Source: Xanthobacter agilis
Lineage (GTDB): Bacteria > Pseudomonadota > Alphaproteobacteria > Rhizobiales > Xanthobacteraceae
Direction of reading: 5' to 3'
Assembly: GCF_021730435.1 (NCBI RefSeq)
Contig: NZ_JABWGX010000015.1
Location: forward strand, 1 to 64,000
Length of the DNA: 64,000 nucleotides
A model generated the notes under the pieces. It worked only from the letters and a program-made list of their open reading frames with translations. It searched no databases and was not told where the DNA came from. The position numbers and the translations under genes were made by a program. This document shows positions 8,234 through 15,190 of this stretch, one piece after another (the first letter of the stretch is position 1; every line of letters begins with the position of its first letter).

Positions 8234-9120
8234 CGTCCGTTCTCCGATCCGCCCGGAGCCGAAGGGGCGTAGGGGCCGGGCACGGCCATCGGCGCCGCGA
8301 GCTCCTCCTCGCTCCAGGCGAGGATGCGATAGGGGGTGTCCCCGGATTCGCGCAACAGGATCACGGCTTCGATGGTCCGATGACGTCCGCTATCGAAATC
8401 CATGCCGATTGTCACCCGCACCGCGTCGGTGTGGCCGGGAAGGGGGGCCGGGCCGTCGTCTCCGGGATCGGCGCGCCGGGTGCCCGCCGCCGCCTGCACC
8501 ACCGGATCGGCATTGGCGGGATGGACCTGCGCCTGCCCGCTGAACACCGTGACATGGGGCAGCGCCGCCGCCACGAGGTCGGGCGGCAGGCCGGCGACCC
8601 GCCACAGCTCGTCGGCATGCACGAAGGGCGCGCCCCGTGGCGCGTAGCCGAGCTGGGCGTCGCGATAGAGCGCGGCTTCCTCCGGCGGGGCATCCTCGGG
8701 GTCCGAGGAGCGCCAGGCCACCACATGCCGGGCGAAGCCGTCGGCGGCGTCGGGTGTGGCGCCGAGGGCGGAAAACAGGCCCGCGATCAGTTCATGAGGC
8801 GCGGCATTGAGATCGATGCGGGCGGTGTCCTCCACGAAGCCGACGCGGATCTGCGCCGATCCCATGCGAAAGCTGAAGCCGCCCCGCGTCGGCCGCTCGT
8901 CCCTGGACTGGGCCAGCAGGCGGAAGGCCGTGAGCTCCAGCGCCGCGCGCGCCAGCGGGCGCGCCGCCACTTCTTCCTCCAGCGCCACCGCGCTGCGCAC
9001 GGTGGCGGCGACATAGACCGCATAGGCCGCCGCGAAGGTGGCGAGGGCGATCAGGATCCAGAGCACGGCGACCAGGATGAAGCCGTCGTCGCCGGAAGGG
9101 CGGGTGCGGGGCGGCGTCAT
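8230..9120 (-). CDS. gspK: Type II secretion minor pseudopilin GspK
   Basis: 296-residue minor pseudopilin thought to cap the tip of the T2SS pseudopilus with GspI and GspJ. The N terminus carries a prepilin leader ending G-D-D-G before FILVAVLWILIALATFAA, a GspK-type hydrophobic helix that lacks the usual Glu at +5, which is characteristic of GspK. The large globular part includes DTARIDLNAAPHELI and a VHADELWRVAGLP segment, typical of the GspK SAM-like insert. It starts with ATG overlapping the gspJ stop. Confidence 0.9.
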   Translation of the reverse strand: MTPPRTRPSGDDGFILVAVLWILIALATFAAAYAVYVAATVRSAVALEEEVAARPLARAALELTAFRLLAQSRDERPTRGGFSFRMGSAQIRVGFVEDTARIDLNAAPHELIAGLFSALGATPDAADGFARHVVAWRSSDPEDAPPEEAALYRDAQLGYAPRGAPFVHADELWRVAGLPPDLVAAALPHVTVFSGQAQVHPANADPVVQAAAGTRRADPGDDGPAPLPGHTDAVRVTIGMDFDSGRHRTIEAVILLRESGDTPYRILAWSEEELAAPMAVPGPYAPSAPGGSENGR

Positions 9121-9806
9121 GGGGTCTTATCCGCGGTGCCGGGGGGCGGCTCGTCGTCAGGGGGGGCGGCGCCGTTGCAGATGGGCAAGGCGGCATTGGA
9201 GACGCAGGCGGCCGGCAGTTCGGTGTTCAACAGGGCCACGGTGGAGATGTCCAGGGCGCGGCCGGTGCGCGCGTCGCGCACCACGATGCGCACGGCGCGG
9301 GGCAGCTCGTCGAGGTTGGTCCAGGCGCCGAGCCACAGGCCGTCGGAACCTGCATAGGAAAAGTCGAGCTGGTAGGGCGCGCGCAGCAGCACCACCGGGG
9401 CGCCGAACGCAGGCATGGCGTCGCCCGACCGTCGCGGCACATAGGGAGCGGCGCTGCGGGTGAGGCCGTCGTCGCTGGCCAGGAGGACGATTTCGAGTCC
9501 CGGCCGGGCATTGGGGCCGAGCGCCGGGCGCACGAAGGTGATGGAGGCCGGCCGGCCGTCGAACAGCGGGCGCGGACGTTCGAGGCCGGCCGGCACGAAG
9601 GCGGCGGCGCCCAGGTCCGCCGTCACCCGGCGCAGGGCGAGGCTGACGCGCTCCACGTTCTCCACCCGGTTGATGCCGCGCTTCCAGTTCGGCAGCCATT
9701 GCGCCGTGAGGGTCGCAAGGGCCGAGACCACCAGCGCGGCCAGGACCAGGGCCACCAGCATTTCCACCAGGGTGAAGCCTTCGGTCCGGCGCGGCGCTGG
9801 GGTCAT
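9117..9806 (-). CDS. gspJ: Type II secretion minor pseudopilin GspJ
   Basis: 229-residue minor pseudopilin. The leader MTPAPRRTEG is cut before FTLVEMLVALVLAALVVSAL, with the conserved Glu at +5. The body includes a LALRRVTADLGAAAFV helix and a C-terminal region with two cysteines (AACVSNAALPIC) that may form a disulfide in the periplasm. Family members form the pseudopilus tip with GspI and GspK. Both ends overlap neighbouring genes as ATGA. Confidence 0.88.
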   Translation of the reverse strand: MTPAPRRTEGFTLVEMLVALVLAALVVSALATLTAQWLPNWKRGINRVENVERVSLALRRVTADLGAAAFVPAGLERPRPLFDGRPASITFVRPALGPNARPGLEIVLLASDDGLTRSAAPYVPRRSGDAMPAFGAPVVLLRAPYQLDFSYAGSDGLWLGAWTNLDELPRAVRIVVRDARTGRALDISTVALLNTELPAACVSNAALPICNGAAPPDDEPPPGTADKTP

Positions 9807-10567
9807 GGGGCAGCCGCTCCGCTGCGGTCCGGCGGGCCGGATTCCGTGTCGCCGGGCGCGGTGTCCGGAGGGGTGTCGGTGGGGACGAGGCGCACCGTCT
9901 CGATCTCGATCAGGCCGCCCTTGGGGCCGGCGACGCGGATCCGCACACGGCGCGGCACCCAGCGCACACCATCGGGGATGTCGCCGACATCAAGGGGTTC
10001 GGTGTCCATGCGCCAGGCGTGACCCGCGACCACCCCATCGAGCCGATCTTCCCGGAGCTGGTCGCGCGGCGGAATGCCCGCCTCCACCGCCTGGGCGGTC
10101 GCGACCAGGGCGGCGCGCTGCTCCAGCGCGCGCGTGGCCCGCGCGTTGGCGCCGACCACGAGGCCGATGGCCGCCAGCACCGCCATTGTCACCGCCAGCG
10201 CCACCAACACCTCGATCAGAGTGAAGCCGGCTTGGCCCGCGCCGTGCCGCGTTGGCGCGCGCGCAGAGGGGGACGCACCACCGCGCCCCGTGGTGTCTGG
10301 CGCGGTGCGCGTGCTGTCACCCGTACCGCCATCCGCCGGCGCGACAGCCGGGGCGTGGCCTGGGCGTCCGCCGGCGCCTGGAACCCGGTCTGCGCCGAGG
10401 CCGGGATCGTCATGGCAGGGATCGTCATGGCCATCGGCCGCCCGGTGCCATCGGTCGGCGCAGGGCCGTGGGTGGCGGGCCGGCGGGCGGGGATCGCCCG
10501 CGCGCGTGGCGGCGTCGGGCAGCGGCCCATCGTAGGCGGCGGCTTCAGGAGGCGCGGCGCGGGACAA
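9803..10567 (-). CDS. gspI: Type II secretion minor pseudopilin GspI with anomalous N terminus
   Basis: The C-terminal 140 residues are a clear GspI: prepilin cleavage site before FTLIEVLVALAVTMAVLAAI, a helix with QRAALVATAQAVEAGI and a beta domain. The open frame reaches back to a TTG at 10567, giving a 254-residue product in which about 111 hydrophilic residues precede the cleavage site; normal leaders are 6-25 residues. I found no ATG, GTG or TTG in frame close to the leader. Either this protein has an unusual N-terminal extension or a frameshift (real or from assembly) separates the true start; a different frame opens with ATG at 10530. The region contains a near-perfect 15-base direct repeat (GGGATCGTCATGGCA type, 10408-10437). 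Confidence 0.75.
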   Translation of the reverse strand: MSRAAPPEAAAYDGPLPDAATRAGDPRPPARHPRPCADRWHRAADGHDDPCHDDPGLGADRVPGAGGRPGHAPAVAPADGGTGDSTRTAPDTTGRGGASPSARAPTRHGAGQAGFTLIEVLVALAVTMAVLAAIGLVVGANARATRALEQRAALVATAQAVEAGIPPRDQLREDRLDGVVAGHAWRMDTEPLDVGDIPDGVRWVPRRVRIRVAGPKGGLIEIETVRLVPTDTPPDTAPGDTESGPPDRSGAAAP

Positions 10568-11051
10568 TCTCCACCCCTCCGGTCAGCCAGTTCACGCGCA
10601 CGTCATAGGCGGCGCCGCCCCGCGCTAAGGTGACCACGCCGCCGCACGACATGCCGCTGGGAAAGAAGCCGATCTGCGCATCGACCCGGCGTCCGCCGCA
10701 TTGGCGCGGCAAGAGGGCTTCGATGCGCACATCTCCGGGCAGGCGCACGCGGCGGCCGTTCGATCCCGAGCGCAGCCGCCCGGCCGGGGCGTCCACCTCG
10801 GTGGCCACAAAGCGGCCCTGTCGCACGGCGGCGGCGCGGTCGGCCTTCAGCAGGGCCGCCGTTTCCACCGCGAACGCCTCCAGGCGCGGGCGCGAGGTGC
10901 CGAGCGGGATCCGCGGCAGGGCGAGGGCGGCGAGGGCCGCCACGATCAGCAATGCGCACACCACCTCCAGCAGGGTGAAGCCGGCTTCGCCGCCTAGCGC
11001 GCGCGCGGGGGGCCTGGGCAGCTCCTGTGGCGGTGGGCGAAAGGCCTTCAT
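10545..11051 (-). CDS. gspH: Type II secretion minor pseudopilin GspH
   Basis: 168-residue minor pseudopilin. The leader (MKAFRPPPQELP and on to GGEAG) is followed by FTLLEVVCALLIVAALAALA, with Glu at +5. The globular part has the GspH pattern: VETAALLKADRAAAVRQGRFVA, then VDAQIGFFPSGMSCGGVVTL, where two cysteines (QCGG and MSCGG) could form a disulfide. The ATG at 11051 is chosen because it gives a normal leader length of about 27 residues; upstream in-frame codons to 11174 would add a low-complexity tail. It is separated from gspG by about 225 bases, the largest gap within the operon. Confidence 0.87.
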   Translation of the reverse strand: MKAFRPPPQELPRPPARALGGEAGFTLLEVVCALLIVAALAALALPRIPLGTSRPRLEAFAVETAALLKADRAAAVRQGRFVATEVDAPAGRLRSGSNGRRVRLPGDVRIEALLPRQCGGRRVDAQIGFFPSGMSCGGVVTLARGGAAYDVRVNWLTGGVEIVPRRAS

Positions 11052-11247
11052 CTCCAAATGACTCCGCGACGCGCCCCGCAAGGTCTGGGGCCGGGGTCGG
11101 AACGCGCGCCGCTCCTCGGGCAAGACGCCTCCCCCGCTGCCGCCTGCCCGCCGGCACCCGGCCGCAACCAGCACCGCGCGGGAGCGCCGCGCGGCCGGGT
11201 TCTGTGAGGGGCGCGGGCGCCTGTCATGGCTGGGCGTTTCCGTTTCC

Positions 11248-11289
11248 GTTCATGGTGTTGTGTTCATGGTGCTGCGTTCATGGCGCTGC
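11248..11289. repeat. Three imperfect 14-base tandem repeats at the gspG stop
   Basis: Three copies of a 14-base unit (GTTCATGGTGTTGT, GTTCATGGTGCTGC, GTTCATGGCGCTGC) run head to tail. The gspG stop codon at 11278-11280 falls in the third copy, so the repeat spans the end of the gene. Probably a replication-slippage product. Confidence 0.75.
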
Positions 11290-11760
11290 GGTCTTGGCGG
11301 CGCTGGAGATGTCGGCGGCGTTGCCGGTGCCCCCTTCCTGGCCATCCGCGCCACGGGAAACGATCTCGTAAGGCGCATTCGGACCCGGCGCGCGATAGAT
11401 GTAAGCCTTGCCCCAGGGGTCGGCCGGCACCTGTCCGCCCTTGAGGTAGGGGCCGTTCCAGGCGCCGACCCCGGACGGGCGCTGCACCAGCGCGTTCAGG
11501 CCTTCCGACGAGGACGGATAGCGCCCCGCATCCAGGTAGAACAGGTCGAGGGCGCTGGCGAAGCCCTGGATCTGGATCTTCGCCGTCTTCACTTTGGAAT
11601 CGCCCAGATAATTGAGCACCCGCGGCCCCACCAGGGCGGCCAGCAGGCCGATGATGGTGATGACCACCAGCAGCTCCACCAGGGTGTAGCCGCCCTCGCG
11701 CGTGCGGCGGCGGATCGATGTCGGGCGTGCCCGGCGCGGGGCCTTGCTCATGGGGTTCAT
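11278..11760 (-). CDS. gspG: Type II secretion major pseudopilin GspG
   Basis: 160-residue major pseudopilin that polymerises into the T2SS piston. The basic leader ends REGG and is cut before YTLVELLVVITIIGLLAALV; Tyr instead of the usual Phe at +1 is a small variation. The diagnostic GspG features follow: VKTAKIQIQGFASALDLFYLDAGRYPSSSEGL and the Ca-site region GPYLKGGQVPADPWGKAYIY ending in a DGQEGG loop. The start overlaps the gspF stop; an ATG 9 bases downstream is an alternative. The C-terminal tail (SSAAKTAAP) comes from the tandem-repeat region. Confidence 0.94.
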   Translation of the reverse strand: MNPMSKAPRRARPTSIRRRTREGGYTLVELLVVITIIGLLAALVGPRVLNYLGDSKVKTAKIQIQGFASALDLFYLDAGRYPSSSEGLNALVQRPSGVGAWNGPYLKGGQVPADPWGKAYIYRAPGPNAPYEIVSRGADGQEGGTGNAADISSAAKTAAP

Positions 11761-12977
11761 CCGATGCTTTGGCTGACCGACAGGAGCGCGGTCATGACCG
11801 AGACGATGAGGCCGCCCACCACCACCGAGATGGTGATGATGGACACCGGCCCGACGATGGCCACCAGACGCGCCAGAGCGCGCTGGAGCTTCTCTTCATA
11901 GAAATCGGCGATGCGGCCCGAGAGCAGGGCCAGTTGCCCGGTCTCCTCCCCCAGGCGCAGCATGCGGATGGCCATGGGCGGCAGCGCCTCGCCGGTGGCG
12001 AAGGCGTCGGACAGGCGCCCGCCATGGCGCACCCTTTCGGCCGCCGCCGCCCACACCGCCCCGTCCGGCCCGTCGGCGACCACCGCCACCAGGATTTTCA
12101 GTGCCGCCGTCAGGGTCACGCCGTTGCCGATCAGGATCGAGAGGTTGCGGCAGAACATGGCCGAGCGGCGATACATCAGGATGGTGCGCACCAGCGGCAG
12201 CCGGCCCAGGGCGCCGAGCACCGCCGCGCGCGCCTTGGCCTGCCGCAACGCCAGCCACAGGCCGAGCGGCAGCAGCGCGGCGCCGAGCGCCAGCGCATCG
12301 GCGTGCGCCTTGAGGGCGTCGGAGGCGTCGAGCAGGGTTTCCACGGCGGGGTCGAGCGTCGCGCCCATGTCGCGCAGCACGCCGGAGAATTGCGGCAGCA
12401 CGAACAGGAGGAAGAACACCAGCACCGCCCCTGACGCCGCCAGCACGAAGGCGGGATATTGCAGCGCTTCCACCACCTTGCGGCGCAGGGCCTCGGCCCG
12501 CGCGCGCTCTTCCGCGAGCAATTCCAGTACCCGGTCCACGGTGCCGGAGGCCTCGCCCACCCGCACCAGGGCCACATAGACCGGCGGAAACAGCCCGCCA
12601 TGGGCGGAGAGCGCCTCGGCGAAGCCCTCCCCGGACAGCACGCCGGCGCGGATCTTGCGCGCCGTCTCCCGCATGCGGCCGAGGTCGGCGTCGCCGGCGA
12701 GCAGCTCCAGCGCTTCGTCGAGCCGCGCCCCGGCGCGCAGCAGCAAGGCCAGGTCGCGGGTGAACAGGGTCACGTCCTGGGCCCGCGGCCGGTGCAGGAA
12801 CTCCGGCAGGCTGAAGCCGCCGGTCGCTTTCGGCCCGCCGCCCGCGAGCGCGGTTTCCACCGGGACCAGCCCGAGATATTCGATGCGCCGGCGCACCTCG
12901 GCTTCGGTCGGCGCGGAGATCTCGCCGCTCACCATGTGGCCGGCCTGGGTCAGGGCCTTGTAGTTGTAGGTGGCCAT
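11757..12977 (-). CDS. gspF: Type II secretion inner-membrane platform protein GspF
   Basis: 406-residue polytopic protein at the base of the T2SS. It begins MATYNYKALTQAGHMVSGEI, the standard GspF/PilC N-terminal motif, followed by two cytoplasmic four-helix domains (VTLFTRDLALLLRAGARLDEAL; later RSAMFCRNLSILIGNGVTL) and three membrane segments, the last being VGPVSIITISVVVGGLIV. The ATG at 12977 lies 2 bases beyond the gspE stop and begins the family motif exactly; the open frame extends further upstream only as low-complexity sequence inside gspE. Confidence 0.94.
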   Translation of the reverse strand: MATYNYKALTQAGHMVSGEISAPTEAEVRRRIEYLGLVPVETALAGGGPKATGGFSLPEFLHRPRAQDVTLFTRDLALLLRAGARLDEALELLAGDADLGRMRETARKIRAGVLSGEGFAEALSAHGGLFPPVYVALVRVGEASGTVDRVLELLAEERARAEALRRKVVEALQYPAFVLAASGAVLVFFLLFVLPQFSGVLRDMGATLDPAVETLLDASDALKAHADALALGAALLPLGLWLALRQAKARAAVLGALGRLPLVRTILMYRRSAMFCRNLSILIGNGVTLTAALKILVAVVADGPDGAVWAAAAERVRHGGRLSDAFATGEALPPMAIRMLRLGEETGQLALLSGRIADFYEEKLQRALARLVAIVGPVSIITISVVVGGLIVSVMTALLSVSQSIG

Positions 12978-12979
12978 CG

Positions 12980-14674
12980 TCAGCGCACGGTGGTCACGCG
13001 CAACACCTCGGCGGCCGAGGTGAGGCCGGCGCGGCATTTGGCGATGCCGTCGTCGAGCATGGTGGACATGCCCTCGGCGATGGCGGCCCGGTCGAGCGCG
13101 CCGGACCCCGCCTTGCGGTCGATCATCTCGCGCATGGCCTCGCTGAGGGTGAGGATCTCGAACACCCCGAGCCGGCCGCGATAGCCGGTGCCGCCGCAGC
13201 GTTCGCACCCCTCCGGTTCATAGACGGTCTCGCCGGCCTTGAGCCCCAAGGCGGAATAGCGCGGCTCAGCCGCGATGGCGGCGCGCGAGAGGGTGAGCGG
13301 CCGCTTGCAGCGCTCGCAGAGCTGGCGCACCAGGCGTTGAGCCACCACCGCCCGCAACGTGGATTTCAAAAGGAAGTCCTCCACCCCGAGATCGAGCAGG
13401 CGGGGGATGGCGGCGGCGGCGGTGTCGGTGTGCAGGGTGGTGAGCACCAGATGGCCGGTGAGGGCGGCATGCACGGCGATATGGGCGGTTTCCGGATCAC
13501 GCACCTCGCCCACCATGATGACGTCCGGGTCCTGGCGCAGGAACGCGCGCAGGGCCGCCGCGAAGGTGAGCCCGATGGCCGGCTTCACCTGGCTCTGGCA
13601 GACGCCGCGGATCTCGTATTCCACCGGGTCCTCGATGGTCAGGATCTTGCGCGCCGGCGTGTTGAGCAGCGACAGAACGGTGGCCAGCGTCGTGGTCTTG
13701 CCGGAGCCGGTGGGGCCGGTCACGACGATCATGCCGTGGGGCAGGCCGATGAGCCGGTTGAGGGTGGCCGCGTCCCCCGCGCCGAGGCCGAGGCGGTCGA
13801 CGCTGAGCAGCCCGCGATCGCGCGGCAGCAGGCGGATCACCGCCGTTTCCCCGTGCTGGGTGGGCATGATGGCGACGCGAATGTCGATCTCGGCGCGCCC
13901 GAGCTTCAGGCGCGCGGCGCCGTCCTGGGGCAGCCGGCGTTCGGCGATGTCGAGGCCGGACAGGATCTTGACGCGGGAGATGACCGCCTGCGGCAGCACG
14001 TCGGCGGGAAAGGCCACCAGCCGCAACAGGCCGTCGATGCGCAGGCGCACCTCCAGCGTGCCGCGATGGGGGGCGATGTGGATGTCGCTGGCGCGCAGCT
14101 CCATCGCCTTTTCCAGGAGATCGCCGACGGCCCGCACCACCGGCGCGCCGCTGGCGAGATCGCGCAGGCTGTCGATGTCGTCGTCGCCCGTGGGGAGGGC
14201 GGTTTCGGCGGCCGGGGCATCATCGCTCCCGAGGCGCGCGGCAAGGGCGGTGGCGATGTCCTCGAAGGCGGCCACCACCGGGGTGACGGGCTCCTGGAGC
14301 ACGATCTCGGCGGCGCGCAGGACGCTGGCATCGGTGGGGTCGCCGAGGGCGAGACGCGCGGTGCCGTCGCCGGCGCGGAAGGGCACCGCCGCCGCTTCCC
14401 GCAGGAAGCGGGCGGAGAAGCGGTCCGCCAGGGAGGTCGCCGCCATCATCTGCGCCAGGTCCACCCGTGGCAGGCCGAAGAACGCCCCGACTGCATCCGC
14501 GAATTCCGTGGACGACAGCTCGCTCGCCTCCCACAGGTGGCGCAGGGACGGCCCGGCCGCGTCGGCGGCGAGGTCTGCGCCGGCGGGCTGCGGCGCAGCG
14601 GGATCGCTGGCCCGCGCCCCATGCCCCCGGCGCGCCAGAAACGAGGGAAAATCGCCCGTGCCGCCGCTCGTCAT
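12980..14674 (-). CDS. gspE: Type II secretion ATPase GspE
   Basis: Cytoplasmic hexameric ATPase of 564 residues that powers the pseudopilus. An N-terminal domain for GspL binding is followed by the RecA-like core: Walker A GPTGSGKTTT, an Asp box with KILTIEDPVEYEI, Walker B VIMVGEVRDPETA and His box TTLHTDTA. A tetracysteine zinc motif (CERCKRP and CERCGGTGYRGR) is intact. First gene of the minus-strand operon. The ATG at 14674 is preferred; a second in-frame start at 14740 would add 22 residues and neither has a strong ribosome-binding site. Confidence 0.93.
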   Translation of the reverse strand: MTSGGTGDFPSFLARRGHGARASDPAAPQPAGADLAADAAGPSLRHLWEASELSSTEFADAVGAFFGLPRVDLAQMMAATSLADRFSARFLREAAAVPFRAGDGTARLALGDPTDASVLRAAEIVLQEPVTPVVAAFEDIATALAARLGSDDAPAAETALPTGDDDIDSLRDLASGAPVVRAVGDLLEKAMELRASDIHIAPHRGTLEVRLRIDGLLRLVAFPADVLPQAVISRVKILSGLDIAERRLPQDGAARLKLGRAEIDIRVAIMPTQHGETAVIRLLPRDRGLLSVDRLGLGAGDAATLNRLIGLPHGMIVVTGPTGSGKTTTLATVLSLLNTPARKILTIEDPVEYEIRGVCQSQVKPAIGLTFAAALRAFLRQDPDVIMVGEVRDPETAHIAVHAALTGHLVLTTLHTDTAAAAIPRLLDLGVEDFLLKSTLRAVVAQRLVRQLCERCKRPLTLSRAAIAAEPRYSALGLKAGETVYEPEGCERCGGTGYRGRLGVFEILTLSEAMREMIDRKAGSGALDRAAIAEGMSTMLDDGIAKCRAGLTSAAEVLRVTTVR

Positions 14675-15190
14675 GGCATGTGCGCCCCGGTGCGGCGGTA
14701 TGGCCGATCGGCATGGGGACGGCGCACGCTCGGCCGCCATTGCTGCCCGGCACGGCCCATGCGGACGCCTGTTTTGCGGAAGACCGCCAAAAGGGAGAAA
14801 AGCTCCATCGGCGCCGTCAAAGCCCCGCCCACCGATTTTGATGCATCGCGACCGTCATGAGCGCGCCGCGCGTCATGTCCTTTAAACATTCACAGCATCG
14901 CGCCGCCGCGTCAATGTGATGCAACCTGCGCGCGGTGGTGCAAAAGAGTGACATCAACATTCACAGGGATGGAATTTGCCGCATAAGCATGCAGAAATTA
15001 CCACTGCGGCCGCTCTCATGTGCTCCGCGCCGCATCAATTGATGTGGAAAAGTCCCCATTTTGTGGATTGACGCGCGCCCCCGCACGCTTCTCGCTGAGG
15101 CATGGCTTGAACCGGGTTAATCAAAAATTTAGAAACTAATCCTCGCGCCGGCTCGCGACCTTGGTTTCAGCACCGGGGGCGCATGTGGGC
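14675..15190. promoter_or_regulatory. Divergent T2SS control region
   Basis: About 516 bases lie between the divergent gspE and gspD starts, noticeably more AT-rich than the genes. Visible elements: an 11-base direct repeat AACATTCACAG at 14885-14895 and 14956-14966; a 12-base perfect palindrome CATCAATTGATG at 15033-15044; and a promoter-like pair facing gspD. The repeats suggest an operator for coordinated control of both arms, but the regulator is unknown. Confidence 0.5.
15107..15135 (+). promoter_or_regulatory. Candidate gspD promoter
   Basis: TTGAAC at 15107-15112 and TAGAAA at 15130-15135 are separated by 17 bases, a housekeeping sigma-factor-like arrangement. Transcription would begin near 15142, about 50 bases before the gspD ATG. 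Assigned by eye only. Confidence 0.4.

Noticed and set aside
10216-10530. A separate small gene at the gspI leader in another frame
   Set aside because: Its ATG-initiated product is Arg/Pro-rich without any motif and ends inside gspI; it is more likely the alternative frame created by the gspI anomaly than a real gene.
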